DNA of 64,000 bases from Laspinema palackyanum D2a. GTDB taxonomy: Bacteria; Cyanobacteriota; Cyanobacteriia; Cyanobacteriales; Laspinemataceae. The notes under the pieces were generated by a model. That model searched no databases. It was not told the origin of the DNA and saw only the letters and a list, made by a program, of their open reading frames with translations. A program made the translations under genes and the position numbers. Positions 16,050 to 26,495 of the stretch are shown one piece after another. The DNA is taken from contig JAMXFF010000017.1 in the NCBI GenBank assembly GCA_025370845.1, forward strand, positions 18,865-82,864, written 5' to 3'. Within the stretch, counting starts at the first letter, position 1. Each line of letters starts with the position of its first letter.

Positions 16050-17018
16050 ATGAGACGCCGACGTTCTACTCCGTGGATTTACCGCTGGTCGCGTTATATC
16101 ATCGGCGCGATCGCAGTTTTGGGGGCTTTAGAAACCGCTTTTTTGACCGTGGTTGAGTTTACCGGCTCCGCTGCGGCAGTTTGTCCCACCACCGGCTGCC
16201 AAATTGTCTTAGAAAGCGAATATGCCAAAATCTTTGGGTTGCCTTTGACCCTCTTTGGGTTTTTAGGTTATACCACAATGGCGATTTTGGCCTTTGCTCC
16301 CCTCTTGGTCAAAGAAGAGACCCAAAAAGATTTGAAGTCGCAGGTAGACAACACAACCTGGTTGCTGATGTTTGCGATCGCCTCCTCTATGGTTGTGTTT
16401 AGTCTATACCTGACTTATGTCATGTTTTTTACCCTGCAAGCGGTCTGTCCTTACTGCCTGGTTTCGGCAGTATTTTCAGCCTTGCTGTTTGTCTTAACCA
16501 TTATTGGGCGAGATTGGCCCGATCGCGGTCAACTGTTCTTTATCGGCATTATTGTCGGCATGATTACCCTGATTGGAGCCTTGGGGGTCTATGCCAGTGT
16601 CAATAACCCAGGGACCACAGTTTCCGCAGACAACTCCATCGTTCAGCGTCCGGCGGGACGCCCTCCCTCCAATGCAGGCTGGCCGATTTCCACCTCATCC
16701 GGTGAAGCTGAAATCGCCTTAGCTCAACATCTCACTGCCGTAGGGGCCAAAAATTATAGTGCCTATTGGTGTCCTTTCTGCCATGAACAAAAGGAACTGT
16801 TTGGAAAACAAGCGATGAGTGAGATTGACTATGTTGAATGCGATCCCGCAGGCAAAAATCCCCGACCTCAACTCTGCCGAGAGGCTCAAATTCAGGGATA
16901 TCCCACCTGGATCATTAACGGGGAACAGTATTCTGGGGTGCGATCGCTCCCGGAATTAGCGGAATTATCGGGCTATCAAGGGCCAACTAACTTTAAAAAC
17001 GTCTCACCGGGTTCCTAA
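16050..17018 (+). CDS. VKOR-thioredoxin fusion (thiol oxidoreductase)
   Basis: A 322-residue bacterial VKOR homologue. The membrane part (about 15-190) has about five helices, the loop cysteine pair CPTTGC (about residue 45) and the active site CPYC (about 132). A C-terminal thioredoxin-like domain has YWCPFC (about 239). Such fusions oxidise cysteines in the thylakoid lumen or periplasm and pass electrons to quinone, replacing DsbB/DsbA. All four key cysteine pairs are intact. The topology and fusion match the cyanobacterial enzyme of known structure. Confidence 0.93.
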   Translation: MRRRRSTPWIYRWSRYIIGAIAVLGALETAFLTVVEFTGSAAAVCPTTGCQIVLESEYAKIFGLPLTLFGFLGYTTMAILAFAPLLVKEETQKDLKSQVDNTTWLLMFAIASSMVVFSLYLTYVMFFTLQAVCPYCLVSAVFSALLFVLTIIGRDWPDRGQLFFIGIIVGMITLIGALGVYASVNNPGTTVSADNSIVQRPAGRPPSNAGWPISTSSGEAEIALAQHLTAVGAKNYSAYWCPFCHEQKELFGKQAMSEIDYVECDPAGKNPRPQLCREAQIQGYPTWIINGEQYSGVRSLPELAELSGYQGPTNFKNVSPGS

Positions 17019-17141
17019 CCCACGGTGAACCCCAGGATCCGAGAAATTCCCAATGCGGTTTGAGGCTGGACTCGCACTGGGAAAGTCCGGATCCCAGTCC
17101 TCCTTCTGAGCAGATTAAATTCCATCAAAAGCCGGTATTTC

Positions 17142-19388
17142 ATGAAAATTCAGCCCCTTAAAGGTCCAAAACGACTCTGGAGTGCCCTCACACAACGGTG
17201 GCAACATAGACTTCCCGACTGGAGTGGGAGCATCTGGCTTCCCTTGAAGGCGGTTGTCGGTGTAGCTGGCTTCGTGTTGGTTCTGCGCTCTACGGGACTG
17301 TTACAGTCTCTGGAATGGGCGGCTTATGACCAGATGTTTCGTTGGCGTCCCCCGGAACCCAGGGACGATCGCATCCTGATTGTGGGAATTAACGAAACCG
17401 ATATCCGGGAATTCCAAACCTGGCCGATTTCCGATCGCGTCTTAGCTGAACTGTTGCAAAAACTCGACAGCTACTCTCCCCGGGCGATCGGTCTGGACCT
17501 CTATCGAGATATTCCAGCCGAACCGGGTCACGCTGAGTTACAACAGGTCTTTGCCACTACCCCCAATCTAATTGGCATTGAAGAGGTCCCCATCGCCACC
17601 AACCTGGTTGGGGTCCGTCCTCCCAAAGTCTTGGCCGAATTGGATGCGGTGGGATTTAACAATGTGGTGATCGACTCCGATCGCAAAGTCCGTCGTAATC
17701 TACTGTATCTATGGGGTGAGGAGAAAACCTACCAAAGTTTTGCCTTAAAGCTGGCCTTGCTCTATCTGCAAACCGAAGGAATTAAACTTCAACCCTCATC
17801 TGAGCATCCAGACCATTTCCAACTGGGTCCCCACACCTTTCCCCGGTTTGAACTCAATGATGGACCCTATATCGACCAAGATAATGGGGGTTATCAAGTG
17901 CTGGCTAATTTTCATCTGGGGCCCCCGGGTGACTACCAATTGGTCCCCTATCGCCAGGTATCCATGAGGGACCTGTTAGAGGGTAAGGTCCCGGCAGATT
18001 GGGTGCGCGATCGCGTGGTCTTGATCGGTTCGACCGCTACGAGTCTCAAGGATTTCTTCTACACCCCCCATAGTGCCGGATTACTCCAGGCTCCTCAACA
18101 AGTCTTTGGGGTCCAGGTTCATGCCAATTTTGTCAGCCAAATCCTCAGTGCGGCCTTAAATGACCGCACTCCCTCGATTTTGTTCTGGTCTGAACCCATC
18201 GAATGGCTGTGGATTGTACTGTGGGCGATCGCCGGTGCCCTCATCAGTTCCACCTGGCGATCTCCGCTTCGCCTCACTGGGAGCATCCTCCTGGCTTCCG
18301 TCACCCTGTTCGCGACCGCAACGGTTCTATTTTTCATGGGCTGGTGGGTCCCCTTAATTCCTCCCCTCTTAACCCTGATCGGTTCGGCGGGATTGCTCAC
18401 CTCTTATATTGCTTATCAGGAAGAAAAATTAAAACGCTCTTTTGCTGAATCCAAAGACTTTTTAGACCAAATTATCAATACTATCCCTGACCCCATTTTT
18501 GTGAAGGACAAAAACCATCGCTGGATTGTCTTAAATCAAGCCTATTGTCAACTCATTGGCTATCCTTTACAGGTGGTTCTCGAAAAATCGGATTATGAAA
18601 TTTTTTCTACCGATGAAGCCAATCTGTTTTGGCAGGAAGATGAATGGGTCTTGACCACAGGTTTACCTCATGAAAATGAAGCAAAATTGACCGATGCCAC
18701 GGGAACACTCCATTATATTGCCACCAAACGCTCTATGCATAAAGATTCCGCTGGTAATGTCTTCTTAGTTGGCGTGATTCGTGACATTACCGAACGCAAG
18801 CAAATGGAAGAAGAACTCAAACGAACCGCCTCAGAGTTGGCTCAGTCTTATCAAGAACTAAAGGTTTCAGAAGACCGATTACGCCACCAAGCCTATCATG
18901 ATACCCTGACCAATCTTCCCAACCGAAAGTTGTTTTCAGACCGGCTGAATCAAGCCTTAGAATGGGCGGCAATTAATAACCAAATGCTTGCGGTTTTGTT
19001 TATTGATTTAGATGGATTTAAACAAATCAATGACACCCTCGGACATGACAGCGGTGACCTGTTATTAAAAGAAGTGGCCAGAAGACTCAGCGCCTGTTTG
19101 CGGGGGAGTGACACAGTGGCACGTCTGGGGGGAGATGAGTTTACCGTGATTTTACCAGCCATTCCTCGCCCGCAAGATGTGGCGAGTGTGGCACAGAAGA
19201 TTATGACGACCTTAGCGGAGCCCGTGGCGATCGCGCAAGAGTTGATTCAGGTCACCGCTAGTATCGGAATTAGCTTGTACCCCTTGAATGGGGAAGATGG
19301 AGATACCTTAATTAAGCTTGCAGATGCGGCAATGTACCGTTCTAAAGAACTCGGTAAAAATCAATATGAATTTTATGAAGTTTCCTAA
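17142..19388 (+). CDS. CHASE2-PAS-GGDEF diguanylate cyclase
   Basis: A 748-residue sensor protein. After an N-terminal membrane segment (about 32-48) comes an extracytoplasmic CHASE2 domain (about 60-330), three membrane helices (about 345-430), a PAS/PAC domain (about 430-560, IINTIPDPIFVKDKNHRWIV) and a C-terminal GGDEF domain (about 590-745). The catalytic motif GGDEF is intact (about 663), so c-di-GMP synthesis is expected. No EAL domain. No I-site RxxD was checked beyond the RGSD at about 650, which fits the product-inhibition site. Confidence 0.93.
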   Translation: MKIQPLKGPKRLWSALTQRWQHRLPDWSGSIWLPLKAVVGVAGFVLVLRSTGLLQSLEWAAYDQMFRWRPPEPRDDRILIVGINETDIREFQTWPISDRVLAELLQKLDSYSPRAIGLDLYRDIPAEPGHAELQQVFATTPNLIGIEEVPIATNLVGVRPPKVLAELDAVGFNNVVIDSDRKVRRNLLYLWGEEKTYQSFALKLALLYLQTEGIKLQPSSEHPDHFQLGPHTFPRFELNDGPYIDQDNGGYQVLANFHLGPPGDYQLVPYRQVSMRDLLEGKVPADWVRDRVVLIGSTATSLKDFFYTPHSAGLLQAPQQVFGVQVHANFVSQILSAALNDRTPSILFWSEPIEWLWIVLWAIAGALISSTWRSPLRLTGSILLASVTLFATATVLFFMGWWVPLIPPLLTLIGSAGLLTSYIAYQEEKLKRSFAESKDFLDQIINTIPDPIFVKDKNHRWIVLNQAYCQLIGYPLQVVLEKSDYEIFSTDEANLFWQEDEWVLTTGLPHENEAKLTDATGTLHYIATKRSMHKDSAGNVFLVGVIRDITERKQMEEELKRTASELAQSYQELKVSEDRLRHQAYHDTLTNLPNRKLFSDRLNQALEWAAINNQMLAVLFIDLDGFKQINDTLGHDSGDLLLKEVARRLSACLRGSDTVARLGGDEFTVILPAIPRPQDVASVAQKIMTTLAEPVAIAQELIQVTASIGISLYPLNGEDGDTLIKLADAAMYRSKELGKNQYEFYEVS

Positions 19389-20232
19389 ACTTCAGGACCG
19401 GGGAAGATGAAGGAGGCGGGAGCCAGGAGATCGAGGAGTTTTCTGTAAATCCACATCGGGTTAATTTCGCCACCCTAGACCCGCAATTAAACGGGGGGGG
19501 ATATTCGGATTGTTTATGGAAAATATTAATCTATGTTAAGAATTAAATCAATCAATACATAAACAGAATTGTCAAGGTTAGTAGACATTTTAGAAAACCG
19601 CGATCCATTCACGACAGCGGAGTAAGAGTAAATACGGATAACCCTGAACCTGTGCCGAGTTCAACTTTGGTGAATTTCATTGAAATTCGAGGTTTTCCGG
19701 GACACAGCAGCATATCACCCCTCAAAAACTTCCTCAGTAAATCCACGATACGGACCCCAACAAAATTTTTCAGGTACTGGACAAATCCGTGAATCTACTG
19801 ATAAACTAAATCAACAGGGGACATCTACTAGGAAGGTTATTATATGGGGTCAAGGGTGTTATGTTTACGTTCCTTCGGTCTACTACAATCACTCTATTTT
19901 CAATCAGCAGCTTACTAGGGACCTCCCTAGTCGTCACGAGCTTGCAAACCAGTTTGAGTCCCGAATCGCTCCGGAATACAACCGGCTCGAATCCGGAGAT
20001 TTCCATTGCCGAATATGAACCGCCAAAACCGGGTAACGGCAAGCCCCAGGGTGAAACCCCTGGAGCTGGAACCCGCTACATTTAGTTCTAAGACTTGCCC
20101 TCAAGATTTAGGGATAAACCCTCCCGTTGCTTTACAATCTGGGCTACTCCTGACGCTTCATCTTATATTTATAGGAGAGCCAAACCTACGACTCCTTGAA
20201 AGCAATAGCTATCGGGAGAAATGCCAGAATAA
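19389..20232. other. Intergenic region with possible broken DUF928-like gene
   Basis: An 840-bp gap between the GGDEF gene and nadB. Only one region looks gene-like: the frame at 19861-20085, which may continue in another frame to about 20266 (see pseudogene entry). The left half (19400-19850) shows no recognised element. Confidence 0.5.
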
Positions 20233-20266
20233 TCACAAGGGAACCCTGCGCCAGGATTGGTTCTGA
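19861..20266 (+). pseudogene. Possible frameshifted DUF928-like secreted protein
   Basis: A 74-codon frame starts with a signal-peptide-like segment (TITLFSISSLLGTSLVVTSL) and ends in EYEPPKPGNGKPQGETPGAGT, resembling the conserved opening of cyanobacterial DUF928 proteins (PP..G.P....GGGTR). A stop follows at once. The overlapping +1 frame continues with KTCPQDLGINPPVALQSGLL, similar to the next DUF928 block (CP..L..LTALVP). A frameshifted remnant is the simplest reading. A genuine short secreted peptide is the alternative. Confidence 0.4.
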
Positions 20267-21993
20267 ACCACCGTATGAGCTTGCCAATTAGGATCCGTAT
20301 GGGGATAATCTAACCGATAGTGACCGCCACGACTTTCGGTCCGAAACATGGCACTGGTAAGAATTAAGTACGCGGCATCCAGTAAATTGCGGGTTTCCGA
20401 CCACTGTACGAGCAGTTCATTGGCATTGGGGATAGAAAAGCAGACCCCCTGACCCACCACCGGATTTAATAAATATTGAGACAGAGGAAGGGCCGCAAAT
20501 TCGCCCTGGGCGGTATTAATTTGCGCGATCGCCGCTTCTAAAGCTGCTTGTCCGCGCACAATTCCCGCACTTTGCCAAACCAGCAACGGGAGCGATCGCC
20601 GCAGTTCTTGAATATAAGCTTGCTGTGCCGCTAAATCGGCTCCCAAGCGACTACTCTCTTCCAGGGTAACTGTCCCCTCCGGGACCCCTTCTTTCGGATG
20701 CGGACCCATTTCAATCGCCTTTAACTGAGCACCAAATACGAGACATTCCAGCAAAGAATTACTCGCTAACCGATTGGCACCATGCACCCCGGTATTGGTC
20801 GTTTCACCCACGGCATACAAACCGGGAATCGAAGTGCGTCCGTACAAATCCGTCTGAATCCCTCCCATCCAATAATGGGCCGCTGGTGCCACGGGAATCG
20901 GTTCCTTAAACAAATCCACCCCCCAAGTTTGGCAAACCTGGATAATATTCGGAAAACGATGGCGAATCCGCTCGTCAGGAATCGATCGCAAATCCAGCCA
21001 CACGCATCCCGGGCTCGGATCAGTTCCCCAATTCTGAAGATGCATAAAAATCGAGCGACTGACCACATCTCGCGGTGCTAGTTCTCCTGCCGGATGGTAA
21101 TCAAACATGAAGCGATATCCGCGATCGTCCAGCAAATGAGCGCCCTCACCCCGGACCGCCTCACTGATTAAAAATCTGGGGGCCTCGGCTTTGGTGAGGG
21201 CGGTGGGATGAAATTGAAAAAATTCTAAATCTCTTAACAGGGCACCGGCACGCCATGCCATTGCTACCCCATCCCCGGTACTCACGGAGGGATTAGTCGT
21301 TTGAGCGAAGACTTGACCGCCGCCGCCTGTTGCCAGAACTACGGCACCGGCACGGACCCAGTAGATCTGACCTTGATAGACCAGGCGCACCCCTTGACAG
21401 CGTTCGCTCTCTGGGTCCATCCACAGATTCAAAACTACGGCATTTTCGATCGCCTGAATATTCGGGCAGCTCAAGACGCGACTGCTCAAGACGCTGACAA
21501 TGGCTCGACCCGTGGTATCTGCCGCATGAAGGACTCGGCGATGGGAGTGAGCCGCTTCTAGGGTTAAGGCCAGGGTGCCTTGATTGTCTCGGTCAAAGGC
21601 CACTCCCAGTTTTAGCAAGTTTTGCACACAGTCCGGTGCTTGTTCGGCGAGAAACTTGACCGCCTCCAGATCACATAACCCAGCACCGGCAATGAGTGTA
21701 TCTTCGATATGGAACTTGGGGGAATCATCGGAGGCGATCGCAGCGGCTATACCCCCTTGCGCCCAATCGCTTGCAGACACCGGCAAGCTATCTTTGGCAA
21801 TCAAACCCACGCGGTAAGTATTGGGGATGCACAAGGCTGAATACAAACCCGCAGCACCTGCACCGACGACCAATACATCAAAAGCGGTGGGTATGCTCTG
21901 ATTGAGACCGGGATCAAACTGTGACGGATTGCTCAATGAAAAATCGCCCCTTGTCAAGTAGTTGAGCCGATTATATAGGCCAGGGTAAATCAT
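20233..21993 (-). CDS. nadB: L-aspartate oxidase NadB
   Basis: About 586 residues of the succinate dehydrogenase/NadB flavoprotein family. The FAD dinucleotide motif is VVGAGAAGLYSA near the N-terminus. The NadB active-site region SASDWAQGGIAAA and RGEGAHLLDDRG are present, with EATNTGVHGANRL-type capping residues (GETTNTGVHGANRLASNSL). It oxidises L-aspartate to iminoaspartate, the first step of NAD synthesis. The frame is open to a GTG at 22080, but that adds 29 unlikely residues; the ATG at 21993 is preferred. Confidence 0.92.
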   Translation of the reverse strand: MIYPGLYNRLNYLTRGDFSLSNPSQFDPGLNQSIPTAFDVLVVGAGAAGLYSALCIPNTYRVGLIAKDSLPVSASDWAQGGIAAAIASDDSPKFHIEDTLIAGAGLCDLEAVKFLAEQAPDCVQNLLKLGVAFDRDNQGTLALTLEAAHSHRRVLHAADTTGRAIVSVLSSRVLSCPNIQAIENAVVLNLWMDPESERCQGVRLVYQGQIYWVRAGAVVLATGGGGQVFAQTTNPSVSTGDGVAMAWRAGALLRDLEFFQFHPTALTKAEAPRFLISEAVRGEGAHLLDDRGYRFMFDYHPAGELAPRDVVSRSIFMHLQNWGTDPSPGCVWLDLRSIPDERIRHRFPNIIQVCQTWGVDLFKEPIPVAPAAHYWMGGIQTDLYGRTSIPGLYAVGETTNTGVHGANRLASNSLLECLVFGAQLKAIEMGPHPKEGVPEGTVTLEESSRLGADLAAQQAYIQELRRSLPLLVWQSAGIVRGQAALEAAIAQINTAQGEFAALPLSQYLLNPVVGQGVCFSIPNANELLVQWSETRNLLDAAYLILTSAMFRTESRGGHYRLDYPHTDPNWQAHTVVQNQSWRRVPL

Positions 21994-22177
21994 TATGGAG
22001 CATTCGGGTCGCTGTCGCGCCCATCCCTCCCTAACCCGCTGGGGTCTTGCATCGGGGGAAAAGGGCCTACAGCCGATCACTCATAATGATTTAGCTGCCC
22101 TACAGAAGCTCTTTATATTACCTTAAGTGACAAAGGACGAAATTAACGAGCTCTGTTCTACCGGAACAGGACCCGGT

Positions 22178-22606
22178 TTAGTAATAGCCGTTATTGATGC
22201 GATCGTCGCCTTCAATTAACGAGAGTTCAGGGTCGGTGACGGTAAAATTATCCAGATTGGCTTGTAGCAATTCTTTTTGGCGATCGCTCAGGCCGGAAAT
22301 GCTTAAAACATCCTCAATTTTCTCGTAGGGAGCATTTTGGACAATTAACCCGGCTAAGGTCGGATACAGCCCCCGATACTGCCGGAAAGCCCGAACGTTG
22401 GTGTTATTTAAGTCAATTTTTTGGCCAAACTCCGTCGCCAGCTTCTCATCGATGGGATTGCGATACAGGGGTTGGGAGACTAAGAGGGTGGATTGCCAGG
22501 AGATCCCGCTCCAGCCCGCTGCGGCTGCATTTTGCGGAAATCCTAACCATCCTAGGCAACCCACGACTAAGCCGAAGACTGCCACTAGGCGAACCAATCT
22601 TTGCAT
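22178..22606 (-). CDS. psbU: Photosystem II 12 kDa extrinsic protein PsbU
   Basis: A 142-residue precursor with an N-terminal signal peptide (about 1-29, ending NAAAA) and the mature PsbU helix-hairpin-helix fold ([20 protein letters not shown], then [20 protein letters not shown]). PsbU binds the lumenal side of photosystem II and stabilises the oxygen-evolving cluster. Length and sequence match the family closely. Confidence 0.96.
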   Translation of the reverse strand: MQRLVRLVAVFGLVVGCLGWLGFPQNAAAAGWSGISWQSTLLVSQPLYRNPIDEKLATEFGQKIDLNNTNVRAFRQYRGLYPTLAGLIVQNAPYEKIEDVLSISGLSDRQKELLQANLDNFTVTDPELSLIEGDDRINNGYY

Positions 22607-22830
22607 AACTTTTTTCCTTTGTTTCTCATAAACAGCCTTTTAATAGAGACTACCATTTTACCTACAGATTTTTTTTGGATTTCTGCTAAATCAGCAGATT
22701 TTTTCCCGAGAGGGTCTGTATCCCAGGGGTCGTGATCCCCTGAGAGTCAGGGCAGTGGCTCAACTGCCCCTAAACAGCCAAGCCTATGCCCCTTGGGGCT
22801 TGAGTTCGGCTTCGGGTTAACGGGGGAATT

Positions 22831-23823
22831 TTATGGTTTGGCCGCTTGGGAACGTAAAAAGGCATCCAGGTTGGCAAAGGAGCAAGCATAGGTGATAGTT
22901 GGCTTCTCGTAGCCCTTGAGATGGACGCTATGCTGCTTGAACAAGTCCTCATGTCCAGGGACGGTCCGACAGTATTTATAGGTGGTTTCACCCAGAGCAA
23001 TATCTAGGCCAATTTCTTTAGTGGCGGACTCCAAGCGAAAGGCGGCGTTGACGGTATCTCCTAAGGCGGTGTAGTCTGGGCGATCGCCCGATCCGGTATT
23101 GCCGACCATGCCATATCCGGTATTGACTCCGGCCCCTATTCGCAGCGGAAAGGGCAGGGGATAGCGTTTATTCAGGTCTTCGGTAATTTCATACAAGGAA
23201 TTGAGGGCCTGAAAGATTCGCAGCATCTCGTCGTCACTGACTTCTTGGGTGCTGTGAAACCAGACTGCCATTACGGCATCGCCGATATATTTATCCACCC
23301 AACTGCCGCGATCGCGAATAATATTCCCCGCGCAGCGGAACCAGGTGCCAATTACTTCTGAGAGGATTTTCTCATCCAGTTGTTGGGTCAAAACGGTGAA
23401 ATTTCGGATATCCACCACCATCACCGAGATTAACCGGCGCACGTGCAAGGCGGCAGTGACGGTAAAATCCTTGGCGGTGGCGAGCTCTTCTGAGCATTCG
23501 CTAATATCCATCTTTGGGGAGAAAAATTCCAGATCGGTTTGTCCGAAGGTCAGGCGATCGCCATTGTGCAAGATCACGGGGATACTCACGCGGCGGCCAT
23601 TGACAAAGGATCCATTGCGACTCCCGAGGTCGATCAAATAAAATTCCCCCGTGTCCATGCATTGCAGCATGGCATGGGCTCGGGACATCCAGCGGTCCCC
23701 GATCGCGAAATTATTATCTTCACTTCGTCCAATAGTCCAGCAGTTACCTCCCACTAAGGGGAGATAGCGGTTCCCTGCGTCAGTTCGCAGTAAAAGATGA
23801 GGAGTAGGTGGGAGATTTGCCAC
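22831..23823 (-). CDS. FHA-domain adenylate/guanylate cyclase
   Basis: A 330-residue protein with an N-terminal FHA domain (about 25-100; GRSEDNNF, SRAHA, LGSRNGSFVN) and a C-terminal class III nucleotide cyclase domain (about 125-300). Metal aspartates sit in MVVDIRNFT and YIGDAVMAVW. The substrate loop reads PDYTALGDTVNAAFRLE, with a Lys in VDKYIGD and an Asp/Thr-type adenine contact, so cAMP is the likely product. The FHA domain suggests recruitment to phosphothreonine proteins. Confidence 0.92.
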   Translation of the reverse strand: MANLPPTPHLLLRTDAGNRYLPLVGGNCWTIGRSEDNNFAIGDRWMSRAHAMLQCMDTGEFYLIDLGSRNGSFVNGRRVSIPVILHNGDRLTFGQTDLEFFSPKMDISECSEELATAKDFTVTAALHVRRLISVMVVDIRNFTVLTQQLDEKILSEVIGTWFRCAGNIIRDRGSWVDKYIGDAVMAVWFHSTQEVSDDEMLRIFQALNSLYEITEDLNKRYPLPFPLRIGAGVNTGYGMVGNTGSGDRPDYTALGDTVNAAFRLESATKEIGLDIALGETTYKYCRTVPGHEDLFKQHSVHLKGYEKPTITYACSFANLDAFLRSQAAKP

Positions 23824-24046
23824 AGGTTAAGCACCAACGTTATGGATTTGTAACGCTCTTAATTTTAAAAGGAGTAACCCTAGACTGAAGGTCCAACACC
23901 TTTCTCATGGAAAGGTCTGTTGAAAGTAGTGGGTTGTGGGGTGGTCTTGTTGATTTTGAACAGATTCCCCTTCAACGATGCTTACCCCTTTTTAAGTTAG
24001 ATGCTTAACCCTGTAAGAGGGACGATTCAAGCTCTAATCCGACTCT

Positions 24047-24775
24047 TCAGGCGGCTAGGGCGGCCAGCCAAAAGAAACTGTCTACAACAATTGTACTCAA
24101 TACGGCTCCCCCGAATGCCCACCATTTTAGCCTAGGAGAGCGTAAGGGTAAACTGCCAACTGCTAGTAACAGAATTCCCAGTACCGCAGCCCAACCACAG
24201 CCCCAGGGGGTGTTGACGAGGGCGATCGCATTCTGAAAAATCGGAATCGCCAGTTCCGGTTCGACTTGCATCAACTGTCGCCAGTGCGGAATTAAGTTTA
24301 CTACATAAAAATAAACGTCCGTGACGGTGGTGCCAAATAAGGACCCCAAATAAAACCAGCTACCGATCGCCAGTTGGCCGCGCCACAAACACCACAGGGC
24401 CACGGGTAGCCCGATCGCCTCTAGGGGTAAGTGCAGCACGGGTTCCCAGCGAAACCATCCCCAGTAGATGGCGCCCGCCAGCCAACTGCCGGTAAATCCG
24501 ATTAATAAATCCCCCCAAATTTGGCTACCCTCGCGCGATCGCAACACTTGTGCCAGCCCTAACCAACCCACAGTCATCGCCACCGCCAGTATCGGCAGAT
24601 GCCGCACTAAGGGGGCTTCAAAGAAGACGGGGACTGATACTAGAAAGGCGGCAGCGGCAAACATCCGCCACCGTTGCGCGATCCCGATGGGGCTAAACGA
24701 AGGATTCAGACTGAGGCTTACAGATTTCACGGCTGCTCCAGGGTCGGTGTAAGAAGACCACGATTTATTTAACAA
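24047..24775 (-). CDS. DUF3120 membrane protein
   Basis: A 242-residue protein with about six or seven transmembrane segments. It fits DUF3120, a family largely restricted to cyanobacteria and of unknown function. Characteristic pieces are VFFEAPLVRHLPILA and GSLFGTTVTDVYFYVVNLIP. Single gene divergent from uppP. Confidence 0.85.
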   Translation of the reverse strand: MLNKSWSSYTDPGAAVKSVSLSLNPSFSPIGIAQRWRMFAAAAFLVSVPVFFEAPLVRHLPILAVAMTVGWLGLAQVLRSREGSQIWGDLLIGFTGSWLAGAIYWGWFRWEPVLHLPLEAIGLPVALWCLWRGQLAIGSWFYLGSLFGTTVTDVYFYVVNLIPHWRQLMQVEPELAIPIFQNAIALVNTPWGCGWAAVLGILLLAVGSLPLRSPRLKWWAFGGAVLSTIVVDSFFWLAALAA

Positions 24776-25183
24776 CTCTTTAATATTCTTTACTTAACTT
24801 CATCTTATTTAAGATATCACAAGAAATATCCCCCCCTAGGGGATTTCCCTGCCTAAATTTTAACCGATTCCTGAAATTCCGGGGAAAAGAACAGGAAAAA
24901 CCGGGGCCATCGGTGATGGATGACCCGGGATTTTATAGAATCAATGCAAAATTTGGCGCTCCAGCTTGTGGCTACATCTTAAATTCCCAATTGAGAATAT
25001 AATGCGTTTGTTCTGCTCGCAGGCATTGTCAACAGCGGACAAAACCCTGGGGTAGAGTGGCTTGAGTGTGATCTCATCTCCAGGAATCTAGGAAAAAACA
25101 AGATTAAGAACTTCTCCTGGAATAAATCCATCCCCTTTGAAGGTCAAGTTTAGATTTACAGACAGATAACATCGGAAAAATTC
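24776..25183. other. Divergent intergenic region, DUF3120 / uppP
   Basis: 408 bp. A small palindrome ccccccctagggg lies near 24831-24843; nothing else was recognised beyond the expected divergent promoters. Confidence 0.5.
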
Positions 25184-26236
25184 ATGGGACTATCACGCAA
25201 TCAGTTTTTCACCCTCGGGAGTTTTGGTGCCATCGGCATGGCGATCGCCACCACAGGCAAAGCACTCAGCAGCGAATTACTAGGGTCCAGTCACGTTACC
25301 GACATCACCACTTCCCTAGCTGGGTTGACATCGAGTCCGCAAATCTTGGCCGCGACTGAAACCGCCTCAGACATCATGGAGATGACCGAACCGGAAACCC
25401 CGATCAATTTATTTCAGGCGATCGTCCTCGGGTTCGTCCAGGGAATGACCGAATTTATCCCGATTAGCAGTACCGCCCATTTACAAGTCGTCCCCGTGGC
25501 CCTGGGTTGGGGAGATCCCGGGGTTGCCTTCACGGCTGTTCTGCAACTGGGGAGCATCGGGTCCGTGCTCTGGTATTTTTGGACCGATTTGAGTACCCTA
25601 GTCAATGGAGCAGTGCGGGCCCTGGTGCGGCGTGAATATGATGACCAGGACTTTCGGATTGTCCTAGGCATTCTCGTCGGATCCCTGCCAATTATTGTAT
25701 TTGGGTTAATTATCAAATATGTGATTCCGGAGTTTTACGACGAAAATCTTCGGACTATCACTGTGATCGCCGTTGTCTCGATCTTAATGGCAATCTTGCT
25801 CGGGATTGCTGAACGGTTTGGGGCGCGAAAACGCAACTTTGGGCAACTAACCCTTAAAGATGGACTATTAATGGGACTCGCCGAGGTCCTGGCCTTGGTT
25901 CCAGGGTTCTCTCGGTCCGGTTCTACCATTACTGCCGGATTATTCATGGGGTTAGATCGCACCACTGCCGCCCGGTTTTCCTTTTTGTTGGGTATTCCAG
26001 CCATTACCTTAGCGGGATTAGTCGAACTCAAGGATCTGCTGACCTCTAATTTGGACAACATCGGCATGGTCCCCTTGGTGGGAGGATTGATTTCATCTGC
26101 CGTCTTTTCTTATCTCTCCATCGCTTGGCTGATTAATTTCTTAAAAACCCAGAGTACCTGGGTTTTTATCTGGTATCGGATAGCCTTTGGCTGTGTCATT
26201 TTAATGGCTCTGGCCTTGGGTTGGATACAGGGTTAG
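25184..26236 (+). CDS. uppP: Undecaprenyl-diphosphatase UppP/BacA
   Basis: A 350-residue integral membrane phosphatase. The core (about 78-350) has the conserved motifs ATVLGFVQG-like QAIVLGFVQGMTEFIPIS, SSTAHL and PGFSRSGSTI. It dephosphorylates undecaprenyl pyrophosphate, recycling the lipid carrier for peptidoglycan and surface glycans. About 75 extra N-terminal residues precede the core (FTLGSFGAIGMAIATTGKAL, signal-like). A later start cannot be excluded, but the frame is open and ATG-started here. Confidence 0.92.
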   Translation: MGLSRNQFFTLGSFGAIGMAIATTGKALSSELLGSSHVTDITTSLAGLTSSPQILAATETASDIMEMTEPETPINLFQAIVLGFVQGMTEFIPISSTAHLQVVPVALGWGDPGVAFTAVLQLGSIGSVLWYFWTDLSTLVNGAVRALVRREYDDQDFRIVLGILVGSLPIIVFGLIIKYVIPEFYDENLRTITVIAVVSILMAILLGIAERFGARKRNFGQLTLKDGLLMGLAEVLALVPGFSRSGSTITAGLFMGLDRTTAARFSFLLGIPAITLAGLVELKDLLTSNLDNIGMVPLVGGLISSAVFSYLSIAWLINFLKTQSTWVFIWYRIAFGCVILMALALGWIQG

Positions 26237-26495
26237 TTGAGGATACAGACGATCAGACTGCTCATTTCCCACCCTCTAAGGGAGGGGCTCAAAACAATAG
26301 GTTGATTGGGTTATTCCATGCCATCCGCGTTAGGATGCCTCAGGCAGATAACCGAGGGATGAAAGCAATAACCGATCAATCTGACTTCATTGACAACCTT
26401 GTCTTGCAGCTAACCCTACGGCGATGGCAAACTCTGATAGTTTGGCCTGGACTCAGCGTATAATAGGGAAGCAGAACCTTAATCAGGAGAACTGA

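Noticed and set aside
19978-19996. tRNA T-arm-like sequence (ccggctcgaatccgg)
   Set aside because: No GTTC at the loop start, and no acceptor, D or anticodon arms can be formed around it.
19680-20018. 112-codon plus-strand frame
   Set aside because: Overlaps the signal-peptide-bearing frame at 19861 and has no recognisable protein features.
22398-22631. 77-codon frame antisense to psbU
   Set aside because: Shadow of psbU, which matches its family along its full length.
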